A stretch of DNA of 64,000 nt from an uncultured Subdoligranulum sp. (GTDB lineage: Bacteria > Bacillota_A > Clostridia > Oscillospirales > Ruminococcaceae). Position 1 is the first letter of the stretch. The number at the start of each line of letters is the position of its first letter. The position numbers and the translations under genes are program-made. Below, piece after piece: positions 34,718-43,651 of this stretch. The notes beneath the pieces are model-generated. The model saw nothing but the letters and a program-made list of their open reading frames with translations. It did no database searches and was not told the origin of the DNA. The stretch spans positions 1 through 64,000 of the forward strand of contig NZ_CALADU010000095.1 in assembly GCF_937890665.1 (NCBI RefSeq), read 5' to 3'.

Positions 34718-35713
34718 ATGCCCGTCACGATTATTGCCGAAGCCGGGGTCAACCACAACGGGGACCTTGCCATGGCCAAGCGCATGGCGCTGGTCGCCAA
34801 AGAATGCGGTGCCGATATTGTCAAATACCAGACCGCCGTGCCCGAGCTGGTGGTAAGCAAATTTGCCGAAAAGGCGGAATACCAGAAGCAGACCACCGAT
34901 GCTGCGGAAAGCCAGTTGGAGATGATCCGCAAGCTGCACTTTTCCTTTGAGGGACACCGGGAGTTGAAGGAATACTGCGATTCCATCGGCATTCAATACC
35001 TGTCGGCACCGTTCGACATCCCCAGTGTGCAGTTTCTCGGCACGCTGAACTTGCCGCTGATCAAGATTCCCTCCGGCGAGATTACCAATCTCCCCTATCT
35101 GGAAGAGGTGGCCAAGCTGCACACGCCGGTGCTGCTTTCCACCGGGATGAGCAACCTCAACGAGATCACCGACGCACTGGCCATTCTGGATGACAACGGC
35201 TGCCCGGAGGCCACTGTACTGCATTGCAATACCCAATACCCCACCCCCTATGAAGATGCCAACCTGACCGTCATGCTGGAGCTGTTTGACCAGTTTGGCC
35301 TGCCGGTGGGGCTGTCCGACCATACCCCGGGCTGGGAATGCGATGTAGCGGCCACTGTGCTGGGTGCCTCGGTCATCGAAAAACATTTTACGCTGGACAA
35401 GACGCTGCCCGGCCCCGACCAGAAAGCCAGTCTGGACCCCACCGAGTTTAAAGCCATGGTGGAGGCTGTACGCCACGTAGAGGCGTCTCTGGGGGACGGC
35501 CACAAACATCTGACTGCCAGCGAGGCCCCCAATAAAGCCGTAGCCCGCAAGAGCATTGTGGCGGCCCGGTCCATTGCGGCGGGGGAAGTATTCACCGTCG
35601 ACAACCTGACCACCAAGCGCCCCGGCGACGGCATCAGTCCTATGCGCTGGTACGAAGTACTGGGCAAGACGGCTCCCCGCGCCTTTGCGGAGGATGAAAA
35701 AATCGAACTGTAA
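34718..35713 (+). CDS. neuB: N-acetylneuraminate/legionaminate synthase
   Basis: 331 residues from the ATG at 34718 (AAAGGAGAG upstream). The NeuB TIM barrel starts TIIAEAGVNHNGD. KIPSGEITNLPYL and VGLSDHTPGWE are present, and the metal-binding residues include the His of LHCNTQYP. The C-terminal SAF antifreeze-like domain (about 275-330) starts ARKSIVAARSIAAGEVF. The enzyme condenses phosphoenolpyruvate with a 6-carbon amino sugar to give a nonulosonic acid. Among the NeuB/LegI/PseI options the LegC/LegX/NeuC neighbours favour legionaminate-type over pseudaminate. Confidence 0.93.
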   Translation: MPVTIIAEAGVNHNGDLAMAKRMALVAKECGADIVKYQTAVPELVVSKFAEKAEYQKQTTDAAESQLEMIRKLHFSFEGHRELKEYCDSIGIQYLSAPFDIPSVQFLGTLNLPLIKIPSGEITNLPYLEEVAKLHTPVLLSTGMSNLNEITDALAILDDNGCPEATVLHCNTQYPTPYEDANLTVMLELFDQFGLPVGLSDHTPGWECDVAATVLGASVIEKHFTLDKTLPGPDQKASLDPTEFKAMVEAVRHVEASLGDGHKHLTASEAPNKAVARKSIVAARSIAAGEVFTVDNLTTKRPGDGISPMRWYEVLGKTAPRAFAEDEKIEL

Positions 35714-35765
35714 ACTCAGCGGCGGCGGCAAAAATTGCCGCCGCGCTGTGCAGAAAGGACTGCCT

Positions 35766-36944
35766 ATGCGTACCATCTGCGTTGTAACGGCCACCCGGGC
35801 TGAATACGGCCTGCTGCGTCCCGTTTTGCAGAAAATGGGTAAGGATCCCAAGCTGCAGCTGCAGCTTGTAGTGACCGGCGCGCACCTCTGCCCATGGCTG
35901 GGGGAAACGGTCCGGGAGATCGAAGCCGACGGCTTGCCCATTGCAGCAAGACTGTCCATCTTCCAACAGGCCGAAGAGCCGGTGGCACAAACCATCGCCC
36001 GTACCTTGACCGTTTTTGACGGCTATTTTGCCGCCCATCGTCCGGACGCCGTCCTATTGCTGGGCGACCGGTTCGAAATCTTTGGGGTGGCAGCCGCGGC
36101 CGCGGCCCGGCACCTGCCCATCGCCCACATTTCCGGCGGGGATGTAACGTTAGGCGCTGCCGACGAGTACTACCGCCATTGCATCACCAAGATGGCGGTC
36201 CTCCATTTTCCCTCCTGTGCAGACAGCGCCGCCCGTCTGGTACGCATGGGGGAAGAACCCGACCGGGTTTTCTGCGTCGGCGGATTGGGGGATGAAAACA
36301 TCCGCACCCTGCCCAAAATGACCCGGCAGGAGCTGTGTGAATCCACGGGGTTCCCGTTGGACCGACCCTTTGCTCTGGTAACCTACCATCCCGAAACCAG
36401 TGCCGACGCCCCTGATCCTGCCGATCAGGTAAAGGCCCTGTGTACAGCTATGGCGGCTATCCCGGACCTATTCTGGCTGATCACCGGCTCCAACGCCGAT
36501 GCCGGCGGCCGGATCTGCACCGAAGCAATGCAGGCTTTCGCCGCCGCTCATCCCGACCGCGCCGGTTTTCTGCAAAGTCTAGGCCTGCGGCGGTATCTCT
36601 CAGCTATGCAATACGCTTCTCTGGTGGCCGGCAACTCCTCGTCGGGTGTGGTGGAGACCCCCACGTTTGGGGTCCCTACCGTAAACATCGGTCAGCGGCA
36701 GGCCGGGCGGCTGCTCTGCGCCAACGTAGTGAGCTGTCCCGCCGAAGCCGCTGCCATCGAGCGTGCGCTGCGTAAAGCACTCTCCCCTGCGTTTGCCGCC
36801 ACCGCCCGCACCGCCCAAAGTCCCTACAACGGCGGTGATACCAGCGGTAAGATCTGCGCGGTGCTGCGCCGCTTTGATTTTACCCCCGTGAAGACTTTTT
36901 ACGACGGCCCTGTGCCGGACTTTGATCCCCAAAGGAGCATATGA
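35766..36944 (+). CDS. neuC: UDP/GDP-N-acetylamino-sugar 2-epimerase (hydrolysing), NeuC/LegG type
   Basis: 392 residues. It begins ICVVTATRAEYGLLRPVLQ, the NeuC hallmark, with LLLGDRFEIFG and ISGGDVTLGAADEYYRH in the middle and GNSSSGVVETPTFGVPTVNIG near 300. The enzyme releases the nucleotide and inverts C2 to give the free mannosamine-type sugar used by NeuB, whose gene precedes it by 52 bases. AGAAAGGA lies ahead of the ATG. The two-base distance to the next gene indicates one operon. Confidence 0.92.
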   Translation: MRTICVVTATRAEYGLLRPVLQKMGKDPKLQLQLVVTGAHLCPWLGETVREIEADGLPIAARLSIFQQAEEPVAQTIARTLTVFDGYFAAHRPDAVLLLGDRFEIFGVAAAAAARHLPIAHISGGDVTLGAADEYYRHCITKMAVLHFPSCADSAARLVRMGEEPDRVFCVGGLGDENIRTLPKMTRQELCESTGFPLDRPFALVTYHPETSADAPDPADQVKALCTAMAAIPDLFWLITGSNADAGGRICTEAMQAFAAAHPDRAGFLQSLGLRRYLSAMQYASLVAGNSSSGVVETPTFGVPTVNIGQRQAGRLLCANVVSCPAEAAAIERALRKALSPAFAATARTAQSPYNGGDTSGKICAVLRRFDFTPVKTFYDGPVPDFDPQRSI

Positions 36945-36945
36945 T

Positions 36946-37923
36946 ATGAAACTTCTTATTGTAGGACTGGGCAGCATGGGTAAGCGCCGCGCCCGGCTGG
37001 CCCAAGGGATGGATGACACACTGGAGATTTTCGGCGTGGACAGCGCCGAGGCTCGCCGCGCCGAAGCTCAAACGCTGGGGCTTGTGACCGCTGCCTATGC
37101 CGGAATCGACGAAGCGGTAAACGCTGCCCATCCTGATGCGGCACTGGTCTGCACGGCCCCCTTGTCCCATGCCGGCATCATCAGCGAACTGCTGGACCAT
37201 GACCTGCCGGTTTTTACCGAGCTGAATCTGGTGCGGGACGGTTATGCCGAGAATATGGCCAAGGCAGCCCAAAAACAGTTGCCGCTCTTTCTGTCCTCCA
37301 CCATGCTCTACCGGCGGGAAACCCAGTATATCAAGCAAGCGGTACAGCACTTTGGCAAACCGGTACACTATCTCTACCACATCGGGCAATATCTGCCTGA
37401 CTGGCACACCTGGGAGAATTACAAAAACTTCTTTGTGGGCAACGCCCGTACCGGCGGCGTTCGGGAAATTTTCGGCATCGACCTGCCTTGGCTGCTGGAC
37501 GCCTTTGGGGACGTGGAAACCATGACGGTGCAGACCGACTCCATCAGCGGGCTGGGCCTGCCGTACCCCGACTGCGCCACCCTGCTGCTGCGCCATAAGA
37601 GCGGTGCGCAGGGCGTACTGGCCGCAGACGTCGTTTCCCCCAAAGCCGTGCGCAACTTTGAATGTTTTGGCGACGGGCTGCATCTCTTCTGGGAGGGCAA
37701 CCCCAAGGCGCTGTACGAGTTCCGGGACGGCGACAAACAATTTGTGGATACATATACCAGCTTTGAACACGACAGCCGTTACAGCGACAACATCGTGGAG
37801 AACGCCTATGTGGACGAGCTGGCCAACTTCTTCGGTGTGCTGAAAGGTACCGAAGCGCCGCGTTGGAGCTTTGAGAAAGATCTGGCTGCCATCGAGCTGA
37901 TGGATGCGGTAGAACGTGCATAA
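36946..37923 (+). CDS. Gfo/Idh/MocA-family oxidoreductase (first of two)
   Basis: 325 residues from the ATG at 36946 with AAAGGAGC upstream; an earlier in-frame TTG (36922) would overlap neuC and lacks a site. The N-terminal Rossmann fold has GLGSMGKRRARLAQ, then PLSHAGII and FTELNLVRDGY in place of the usual EKP motif, and a C-terminal dimer domain. Such enzymes oxidise or reduce nucleotide-sugar positions, for example at C3. Sitting between NeuC and NeuA, it probably modifies the nonulosonic acid precursor; the reaction is unknown. Confidence 0.85.
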   Translation: MKLLIVGLGSMGKRRARLAQGMDDTLEIFGVDSAEARRAEAQTLGLVTAAYAGIDEAVNAAHPDAALVCTAPLSHAGIISELLDHDLPVFTELNLVRDGYAENMAKAAQKQLPLFLSSTMLYRRETQYIKQAVQHFGKPVHYLYHIGQYLPDWHTWENYKNFFVGNARTGGVREIFGIDLPWLLDAFGDVETMTVQTDSISGLGLPYPDCATLLLRHKSGAQGVLAADVVSPKAVRNFECFGDGLHLFWEGNPKALYEFRDGDKQFVDTYTSFEHDSRYSDNIVENAYVDELANFFGVLKGTEAPRWSFEKDLAAIELMDAVERA

Positions 37924-37947
37924 CGCCCTATAAAGGAGGACTCGGCC

Positions 37948-38295
37948 ATGTTTCTTGACCCGTTTTCTTTTGTATATTCTGTATTTCCACTATTGGTGAT
38001 GGCGCTGTTTCTCTTTGCCGTGATACGCGGCCTGCGGGAATGGTCCCGCAACAACGCCTCCCCACGGCTTAGCGCCCCCGCCACGGTGGTGGCCAGACGC
38101 CGGGCCCATCATCACGACGGCAACACCCACACCACCAACACCAGCTACTATGCCACCTTCCAATTTGAAAGCGGAGACCGGCTGGAACTGCGCTTGCCTT
38201 GGCGGGATGCCGGCATGATTGCCGAAGGGGATCACGGGATTTTGCATTTTCAAGGTACCCGCTATCTGGGGTTTGACCGCGATGTGACTGTCTGA
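37948..38295 (+). CDS. DUF2500-like small membrane protein
   Basis: 115 residues. One N-terminal membrane helix (about 8-27) is followed by a small soluble domain with ATVVARRRAHHHDG and YYATFQFESGDRLELRLP, the pattern of the DUF2500 family (OB/NfeD-like). Function is unknown. It lies inside the sugar operon between two oxidoreductase genes, with AAAGGAGG ahead, and has no obvious link to sugar synthesis. Confidence 0.75.
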   Translation: MFLDPFSFVYSVFPLLVMALFLFAVIRGLREWSRNNASPRLSAPATVVARRRAHHHDGNTHTTNTSYYATFQFESGDRLELRLPWRDAGMIAEGDHGILHFQGTRYLGFDRDVTV

Positions 38296-38311
38296 CAGGG
38301 AGATTTTGCCC

Positions 38312-39259
38312 ATGAAAACATTGACCGCCCTCTTTGTGGGGCTAGGCTCCATTGGCACCCGGCATCTGAACAATCTGGCCGACCTGTGTGCCGATCGGGG
38401 CTGGACCTTACAGGCTGACGCACTGCGCAGTGACGTCACCCGTCCGCTGCGTCCCGGCGTGGCGGAAAAACTCCACACCCAATACACTGATGTGACCGCG
38501 CTGCCTGCCCACTACGATCTGGTCTTCATCACCAATCCCACCAGCCTGCATGCCGAGGCACTGCGCACCGTCTATGGCCGGGGGGAGGCACTTTTCATCG
38601 AAAAACCGATCTTCTCTGCGGAGCAATCTCATCTGGATTTGGGCGACTATCTGCCCGCCGGGCAGAAAGCCTATGTAGCTGCCCCCATGCGCTGGTGCGG
38701 CACCATGCTGGCTTTGAAGGAGCTGCTGCCCACGCTGCGCCCCTACTGTGCCCGGGTGATTTGTTCCAGTTATCTGCCCGACTGGCGCCCCGGTGTGGAT
38801 TATCGCACCGTGTACAGTGCCCACAAGGCGCTGGGCGGCGGTGTTACCATCGATCTGATCCACGAATGGGACTATCTGGTGGATCTATTCGGCGTACCGG
38901 AGCAACTCTATAACCTGAAAGGCACTTATTCGGATCTGGAGATCGACTCCGACGACCTTTCGGTGTACATTGCCCGCTATCCTTCCCTGCTGGCCGAGGT
39001 ACACCTTGACTATTTCGGCCGGGGGTACCGCCGCAGCATCGAGCTGTTCTGCCGCGACGGCAGCGCAGTAGCAGACTTTGGTGCGGGCACCTTGACGCTG
39101 CCCGATGGCACCGTACAGCATTACGAGGAGGACGTTAACCGCCGTTACCAGCGGGAGATGGCCTATTTTGTGGATTACGCGCTGGGAAGCACCCCAGCTA
39201 GCTGCAACCCGCCGGAGTTGGCGTTGCAGGTATTACAACTGACGTTGGGAGAGAAATAA
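38312..39259 (+). CDS. Gfo/Idh/MocA-family oxidoreductase (second of two)
   Basis: 315 residues from the ATG at 38312 (GGGAGA upstream). The Rossmann start is ALFVGLGSIGTRHLNNL, TNPTSLHAEAL follows, and the classical EKP motif is intact as LFIEKPIF near 93. The C-terminal region has GGGVTIDLIHEWDYL with the catalytic-type His/Asp. It differs clearly from the first oxidoreductase upstream, so the two may act on different positions or substrates. It ends one base before neuA. Confidence 0.87.
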   Translation: MKTLTALFVGLGSIGTRHLNNLADLCADRGWTLQADALRSDVTRPLRPGVAEKLHTQYTDVTALPAHYDLVFITNPTSLHAEALRTVYGRGEALFIEKPIFSAEQSHLDLGDYLPAGQKAYVAAPMRWCGTMLALKELLPTLRPYCARVICSSYLPDWRPGVDYRTVYSAHKALGGGVTIDLIHEWDYLVDLFGVPEQLYNLKGTYSDLEIDSDDLSVYIARYPSLLAEVHLDYFGRGYRRSIELFCRDGSAVADFGAGTLTLPDGTVQHYEEDVNRRYQREMAYFVDYALGSTPASCNPPELALQVLQLTLGEK

Positions 39260-39260
39260 G

Positions 39261-40025
39261 ATGAACCGTCTGCTCATCACCATTTGCGGCCGTGCCGGCA
39301 GCAAAGGTTTCAAAAACAAAAATCTGAAAGTATTCTGCGGCAAGCCGCTGGTCTACTACTCGTTGAGTGCTGCGGAGCTGTTCTGCCGCAACCACCCCGA
39401 ATTGCAGGTAGATCTAGCCTTGAACACCGACAGCGAAGAGCTGGCAAAGCTTGTCGCTGCGCAGTACCCGGAAGTGATTTACCTGCCCCGGGGCGCCGAA
39501 TTGGGCGGCGACAAGGTTCCCAAAATGGCCGTCTATCAGGACAGTCTGCGCCGAATGGAAGAACGCACCGGCGCCCCCTATGACTGGCATATGGATTTGG
39601 ACATTACCAGCCCGCTGCGCACCGCTGCGGATATTGAAAATGCCTTTGCCCTCAAGCAATCCCGGGAGGATTTGGATCTGGTGTTCAGCGTCTGTGAAGC
39701 ACGCCGCAATCCTTGGTTTAATATGGTCAAGACGGTGGGGGATCATGTGGAACAGGTCATCCACAGCGAATTCACCGGCCGTCAGCAAGCCCCGGATGTC
39801 TATGATGTCAATGCCTCTATCTACGTATTCCGCCGGGATTTTCTGGCCCAAAACACCGATGGTATGTTGTGGCGGGGCAAGATCGGCGTCAGCGTCATGA
39901 TGGATACCGGCATTATTGACATTGACTCGGAACACGATTATCTGCTCATGGAGGCCATTGCCGAGCATCTGTACCATCACTACCCGGAATTCAATGCCGT
40001 GCGGGAGAATATTCGTGGCGAGTGA
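39261..40025 (+). CDS. neuA: CMP-nonulosonate cytidylyltransferase (NeuA/LegF)
   Basis: 254 residues. The start NRLLITICGRAGSKGFKNKN is the CTP-binding P-loop of the acylneuraminate cytidylyltransferase family. LDITSPLRTAADIENA and the late DIDSEHDYLLMEA block are present. It activates the nonulosonic acid as the CMP sugar for transfer. GGGAGAGAAA precedes the ATG. No glycosyltransferase or flippase for the sugar is seen nearby. Confidence 0.92.
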   Translation: MNRLLITICGRAGSKGFKNKNLKVFCGKPLVYYSLSAAELFCRNHPELQVDLALNTDSEELAKLVAAQYPEVIYLPRGAELGGDKVPKMAVYQDSLRRMEERTGAPYDWHMDLDITSPLRTAADIENAFALKQSREDLDLVFSVCEARRNPWFNMVKTVGDHVEQVIHSEFTGRQQAPDVYDVNASIYVFRRDFLAQNTDGMLWRGKIGVSVMMDTGIIDIDSEHDYLLMEAIAEHLYHHYPEFNAVRENIRGE

Positions 40026-40794
40026 TACTTTTGAACAGCGGATGGATCTCGTGCTGGATGCCGGACAGCTTATGTTGGAAAACGGCGGTGAGGTGTTCCG
40101 TGCCCAGCAAACCATGGAGATCATGGCCCGCAGCCTGCATTTGCAGGAATTTCATGTCTATGTATTGACCAATGGCATTTTTGCCTCGGCAAGTCCAGCC
40201 GGCGGCGAGAGCCTGAGCATGGTGCGCCATGTGCCATTGGTTTCCATCCATCTAGGCCGGGTAGAAGCCGTCAATGCCCTTTCTCGGGCGCTGGCCACTG
40301 AAGAGCTGGACTTCTCCACCGCCCGGCAAAAGCTGGATGCTGCGCAGGCGTTGGATTCCCCCCCGCCCCGCGCCGAGCGTCTGGCCTGCGTGGTGGGCAG
40401 TGCCTGTTTTGCTTTTCTGTTCGGCGGCGCCCTGTTGGAAATGTTGGTTGCTGCCGTGGCCGGTTTACTGGAATCCGTCATCTGTCAACAATTCGGCAAA
40501 CGGCGGATCAACCGTATTTTTACCGATATTATTGCCGCGTGGCTGTGTACGCTGTGGGCGCTGGGCATCAGCTTTTTTGTGCCCACGCTGGATGTCAATA
40601 CCGCCACCATCGGTGCTTTGATGGTACTGACCCCCGGTGTAGCCTTAACGATGGGCATTCGGGACATCATCAATGCGGACTATCTTTCGGGCGCGATTCG
40701 GCTGCTGGACGCCGTACTCATTGCCGGCAGCATCGCCTGCGGCGTGGTGCTGGCATGGCTGGCCGCCCGCGGATTGGGGGCGATCGTATGGTGA
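40015..40794 (+). CDS. ThrE-type exporter, N-terminal half (DUF1212)
   Basis: 259 residues from a GTG at 40015 that overlaps the neuA end by 11 bases, with GGAG eight bases before it. The soluble N-terminal part carries the family pattern LENGGEVFRAQQTMEIMA. Five membrane helices follow, including TPGVALTMGIRDIINADYLSG. In Firmicutes the threonine/serine exporter ThrE is split into this half and a DUF3815 half, which directly follows. The substrate is an amino acid or small acid by family only. Confidence 0.85.
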   Translation: MASDTFEQRMDLVLDAGQLMLENGGEVFRAQQTMEIMARSLHLQEFHVYVLTNGIFASASPAGGESLSMVRHVPLVSIHLGRVEAVNALSRALATEELDFSTARQKLDAAQALDSPPPRAERLACVVGSACFAFLFGGALLEMLVAAVAGLLESVICQQFGKRRINRIFTDIIAAWLCTLWALGISFFVPTLDVNTATIGALMVLTPGVALTMGIRDIINADYLSGAIRLLDAVLIAGSIACGVVLAWLAARGLGAIVW

Positions 40795-41234
40795 CACCAC
40801 TATGGGTCCAGTATCTGGCCCAATTTCTGGTGGCCATTGTGGCGACCATCAGTTTCGGTGTGACCTTTCGGGTCCCGCCTCGGCATTATCTCGCCTGCGG
40901 CCTGACCGGTGCGGTGGGTTGGCTGGTCTATGTTTTATGTGCCGGTCTGTTCACTATGAGCGCCCCGGTGGCCACACTGATGGCTGCCCTGCCGCTGACC
41001 GCCTGCGCGCGGCTGTTTGCCATCCGCCACAAAGCGCCCATCACCCTATTTTTGCTGTGCGGTATTTTTCCGCTGGTACCGGGAGCCGGCATCTACTACA
41101 CTGCCTATTATTTCTTGCGGGATGACCGCACGCTATTTGCCAACAAAGGGGTGGAAACCCTAAAAATTGCGGTGGCGCTGGCATTGGGAATCGCATTGGT
41201 ATGCAGCATTCCCCTTAAACGCCACAAAAACTAA
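40788..41234 (+). CDS. ThrE-type exporter, C-terminal half (DUF3815)
   Basis: 148 residues. It begins seven bases before the end of the DUF1212 gene. Four to five membrane helices show the family signature FGVTFRVPPRHY near 26 and LFLLCGIFPLVPGAGIYYTAY near 85. The two proteins should form one transporter. A strong terminator follows, closing the operon that began with the LegC-like gene. Confidence 0.87.
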   Translation: MVTPLWVQYLAQFLVAIVATISFGVTFRVPPRHYLACGLTGAVGWLVYVLCAGLFTMSAPVATLMAALPLTACARLFAIRHKAPITLFLLCGIFPLVPGAGIYYTAYYFLRDDRTLFANKGVETLKIAVALALGIALVCSIPLKRHKN

Positions 41235-41238
41235 CCCA

Positions 41239-41276
41239 AAACCGCCGGAGAATCGCAAAAGATTCTCCGGCGGTTT
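41239..41276 (+). terminator. Terminator of the sugar/ThrE operon
   Basis: A perfect 16-bp stem AAACCGCCGGAGAATC with its complement and the loop GCAAAA; it is symmetric enough to serve the convergent gene too. Confidence 0.9.
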
Positions 41277-41292
41277 GTCGTATCGGTCAACC

Positions 41293-41853
41293 TTATTCGG
41301 TGGGATATTCAATCTCAGTTTCTGCTGCGGCTGCCTCCGCCTGCGGTTCCTCCAGCTGGGCCGCTGCGGTTTCGGCGCTGGCCTTTGCCGCCGTAATGAG
41401 TCCCGTCACCTCTCCGGACGGCTTTTGCAGCAGGTAGGCTCCGATCGCCTTCGCTTTGTAAACCAACAAAACGCAATAGGTGTCCTGATCGCCGGTGGAT
41501 AGCTCGGGACAGAGCAGCGTCCATTTTTCCACCGTCTTTCCCTTGTAATCCGAAAGATCCAAATCGCTCTCCTGCACCACCTGATTGAACGCGGTAAAGC
41601 TGTCATCCCACTTTTTGGGGATCTTGACTTTATCCACCGTTGCCGACGCCAAATCGGTTTCGAAGCCATATCCGGTAAAATAGGTACCAATGTCCTGCGT
41701 GGTTTCAATGCCCGGGGCGGCGTCAGCATTGGCCGCTACCGCGCCGTCTGAAAAATGTACCGCTGCTGCCACCGTGCCGCACAGACACACCGCACACAGG
41801 GCAAGCGCACCCGCCTGCCGCAAACCGGGTTTTGTAACCGTGAATAAAAACAT
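41293..41853 (-). CDS. DUF4830-containing exported protein
   Basis: 186 residues. An N-terminal membrane/signal segment (about 13-36) precedes a DUF4830-like domain (about 50-135), with YFTGYGFETD, VKIPKKWDDSFTAFN and LDLSDYKGKTVEKWTL. The C-terminal tail is rich in Ala/Glu. Function is unknown; related proteins are clostridial envelope proteins. AAGGGGG precedes the ATG. Confidence 0.75.
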   Translation of the reverse strand: MFLFTVTKPGLRQAGALALCAVCLCGTVAAAVHFSDGAVAANADAAPGIETTQDIGTYFTGYGFETDLASATVDKVKIPKKWDDSFTAFNQVVQESDLDLSDYKGKTVEKWTLLCPELSTGDQDTYCVLLVYKAKAIGAYLLQKPSGEVTGLITAAKASAETAAAQLEEPQAEAAAAETEIEYPTE

Positions 41854-41913
41854 AAGCGCAGCCCCCTTGTCTTTGTTCCATGCAAAGATATGCGCGGGCT
41901 GCGCCGGATATGC

Positions 41914-42774
41914 TTATTTATACTTAGGTTCTGCTTCGTACCATTGGAAAATCACCGCATCGTTTTCCCGTTCCAGCCGGGCAATGTCATGTTCCGGCAT
42001 AGCCGTCCACATTACCGTCATGGCCCCCAGCGCCGCACACAGCCGAATGGCCCAGTTGCGCTTGTCAGGGCACCAGGCGATGAAATCCGGCCGGGCCAGC
42101 AGGTTGCCGAAGCAGTGGGACAACAGATATGCCGGCAGCGCTGCCGTGCCGTAGATCCGGTGACGGCGGTAGCTATCCACCAACTGTCCCCGCGCCACAC
42201 CGGGGGCTAAAATCCGCACCAAACGGACCACCCGGGGGTCAAAACTCTCAATGCAATAGGGACCGGAATACCCCTTGAGCGCAGTCAGCACCGCCCGGCA
42301 AAGTTCCAGCAGATAGCGGCCGCGATACTCGTACCGGCTTTTGATTTCAACAATTAATGGTGTGTTGGGGTTGGCCGCCGCTACCGTGCGCAAGACATCG
42401 GTAAAAAGCGGTGCATGTTCCCCGCTGCCTGCCAAAGGCAGTGACGAAACCACCGGCCACGGTGTGTGGGACACGCCCCCCTGTGCCGGCGTCATCCGGT
42501 CCAGTGTATCATCGTGAAAAACCACCAACTGGCGGTCCTTGGTAAACTGTACATCCAGTTCAATCCCATACCCGCCCTTGGCTGCCGCCGCAAAGGCCGG
42601 CAAGCTATTTTCCGGCGGGCGCTGCTGTGTGCCAAACAGGCCCCGATGGGCATAACTGCGGCCGCAGAATGGTTGACGCAACGCCGTGCGCGGCGCACCC
42701 GGCCAAACCAAAAACAACACCAATACGACAAACAGAATCGGTATCGCTGCCACCAACAGGAACCACCACAGCAT
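41914..42774 (-). CDS. Glycerophosphodiester phosphodiesterase, membrane anchored
   Basis: 286 residues from the ATG at 42774 (AAGGAG upstream); the frame extends upstream to 42834 without homology. One N-terminal membrane helix is followed by the GDPD barrel. Catalytic motifs are YAHRGLFG, PENSLPAF, IELDVQFTKD and VVFHDDTLDRMT. The enzyme hydrolyses glycerophosphodiesters to glycerol 3-phosphate and an alcohol, likely on the outer face of the membrane in phospholipid turnover. Confidence 0.92.
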   Translation of the reverse strand: MLWWFLLVAAIPILFVVLVLFLVWPGAPRTALRQPFCGRSYAHRGLFGTQQRPPENSLPAFAAAAKGGYGIELDVQFTKDRQLVVFHDDTLDRMTPAQGGVSHTPWPVVSSLPLAGSGEHAPLFTDVLRTVAAANPNTPLIVEIKSRYEYRGRYLLELCRAVLTALKGYSGPYCIESFDPRVVRLVRILAPGVARGQLVDSYRRHRIYGTAALPAYLLSHCFGNLLARPDFIAWCPDKRNWAIRLCAALGAMTVMWTAMPEHDIARLERENDAVIFQWYEAEPKYK

Positions 42775-42950
42775 AGCATCACTCCTTTCGTTTTGATTGT
42801 ACCGCACCGGCCGAAAAAATGCAATCGCCCGCAAAGGGCAACGAGGCCGGGTGCAGAAATTTTATAGTTTTTTTCAAAAGTTTTCACAATTTCGCCACGG
42901 CAAAAGGATATTGTGGTAGAATAGAAAGTGTGAAAAAGGAGGCCGACTTT

Positions 42951-43634
42951 ATGGCAAAAATTTTGGTCGTGGACGATGAACCGCGGATCCGGGATCTGAT
43001 TCGCGAACATTTGCAATATGCCGGTTTCACCTGCGAGGAGGCAGGCGATGGCGCTGCAGCACTGAGCACGCTGAGTCAGGGCGGGATTGATCTGGTAATT
43101 TTGGACATCATGATGCCCTTTATGGACGGCATGACTTGTCTGCGCGAGATGCGCACCCGCAAAATTATGACGCCGGTCATTATGCTGACCGCTCGCAGTG
43201 AAGAATATGATAAACTGGCCGGCTTAGAGGGCGGCGCCGATGACTACGTGGTAAAACCCTTCTCCCCCCGGGAACTGGTGGCTCGGGTCAAGGCCGTTCT
43301 GGCACGCACTATGCCCAAACCGGAAGAGTCCCATGGCAGCTATGTGTTTGGGGATTTGCACATTGATACTGCCAGCCATACTGTAAAAATTGCCGGACAG
43401 GAAGCGCCCCTGACCCCCAAGGAGTTTGATTTGTTGGTCTTTTTGGTCAGCAACAAGGGCATCGCGCTGAGCCGGGAAAAGATCCTGCAAAAGGTGTGGA
43501 ACTACGACTACTACGGCGAAGACCGCACCGTGGATACCCACATCAAGATGTTGCGCAGCCATCTGGGGCCTTGCCGCAACTATATTGTGACAGTATGGGG
43601 CATCGGCTACAAATTTGACCCCGATACCCTGTAA
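42951..43634 (+). CDS. OmpR/PhoB-family response regulator
   Basis: 227 residues. The receiver domain has the acidic pair DDE (8-10), the phosphorylated Asp in LVILDIMMPFMDG near 52, the Thr in MLTARSEEYD and the Lys in YVVKPF. A winged-helix output domain covers about 130-225 (PLTPKEFDLLVFLVSNKG, VWGIGYKF). AAAGGAGG precedes the ATG. It is 17 bases ahead of its sensor kinase gene. The regulon is unknown. Confidence 0.95.
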   Translation: MAKILVVDDEPRIRDLIREHLQYAGFTCEEAGDGAAALSTLSQGGIDLVILDIMMPFMDGMTCLREMRTRKIMTPVIMLTARSEEYDKLAGLEGGADDYVVKPFSPRELVARVKAVLARTMPKPEESHGSYVFGDLHIDTASHTVKIAGQEAPLTPKEFDLLVFLVSNKGIALSREKILQKVWNYDYYGEDRTVDTHIKMLRSHLGPCRNYIVTVWGIGYKFDPDTL

Positions 43635-43651
43635 AAAGGAGTGCAGAAAGC

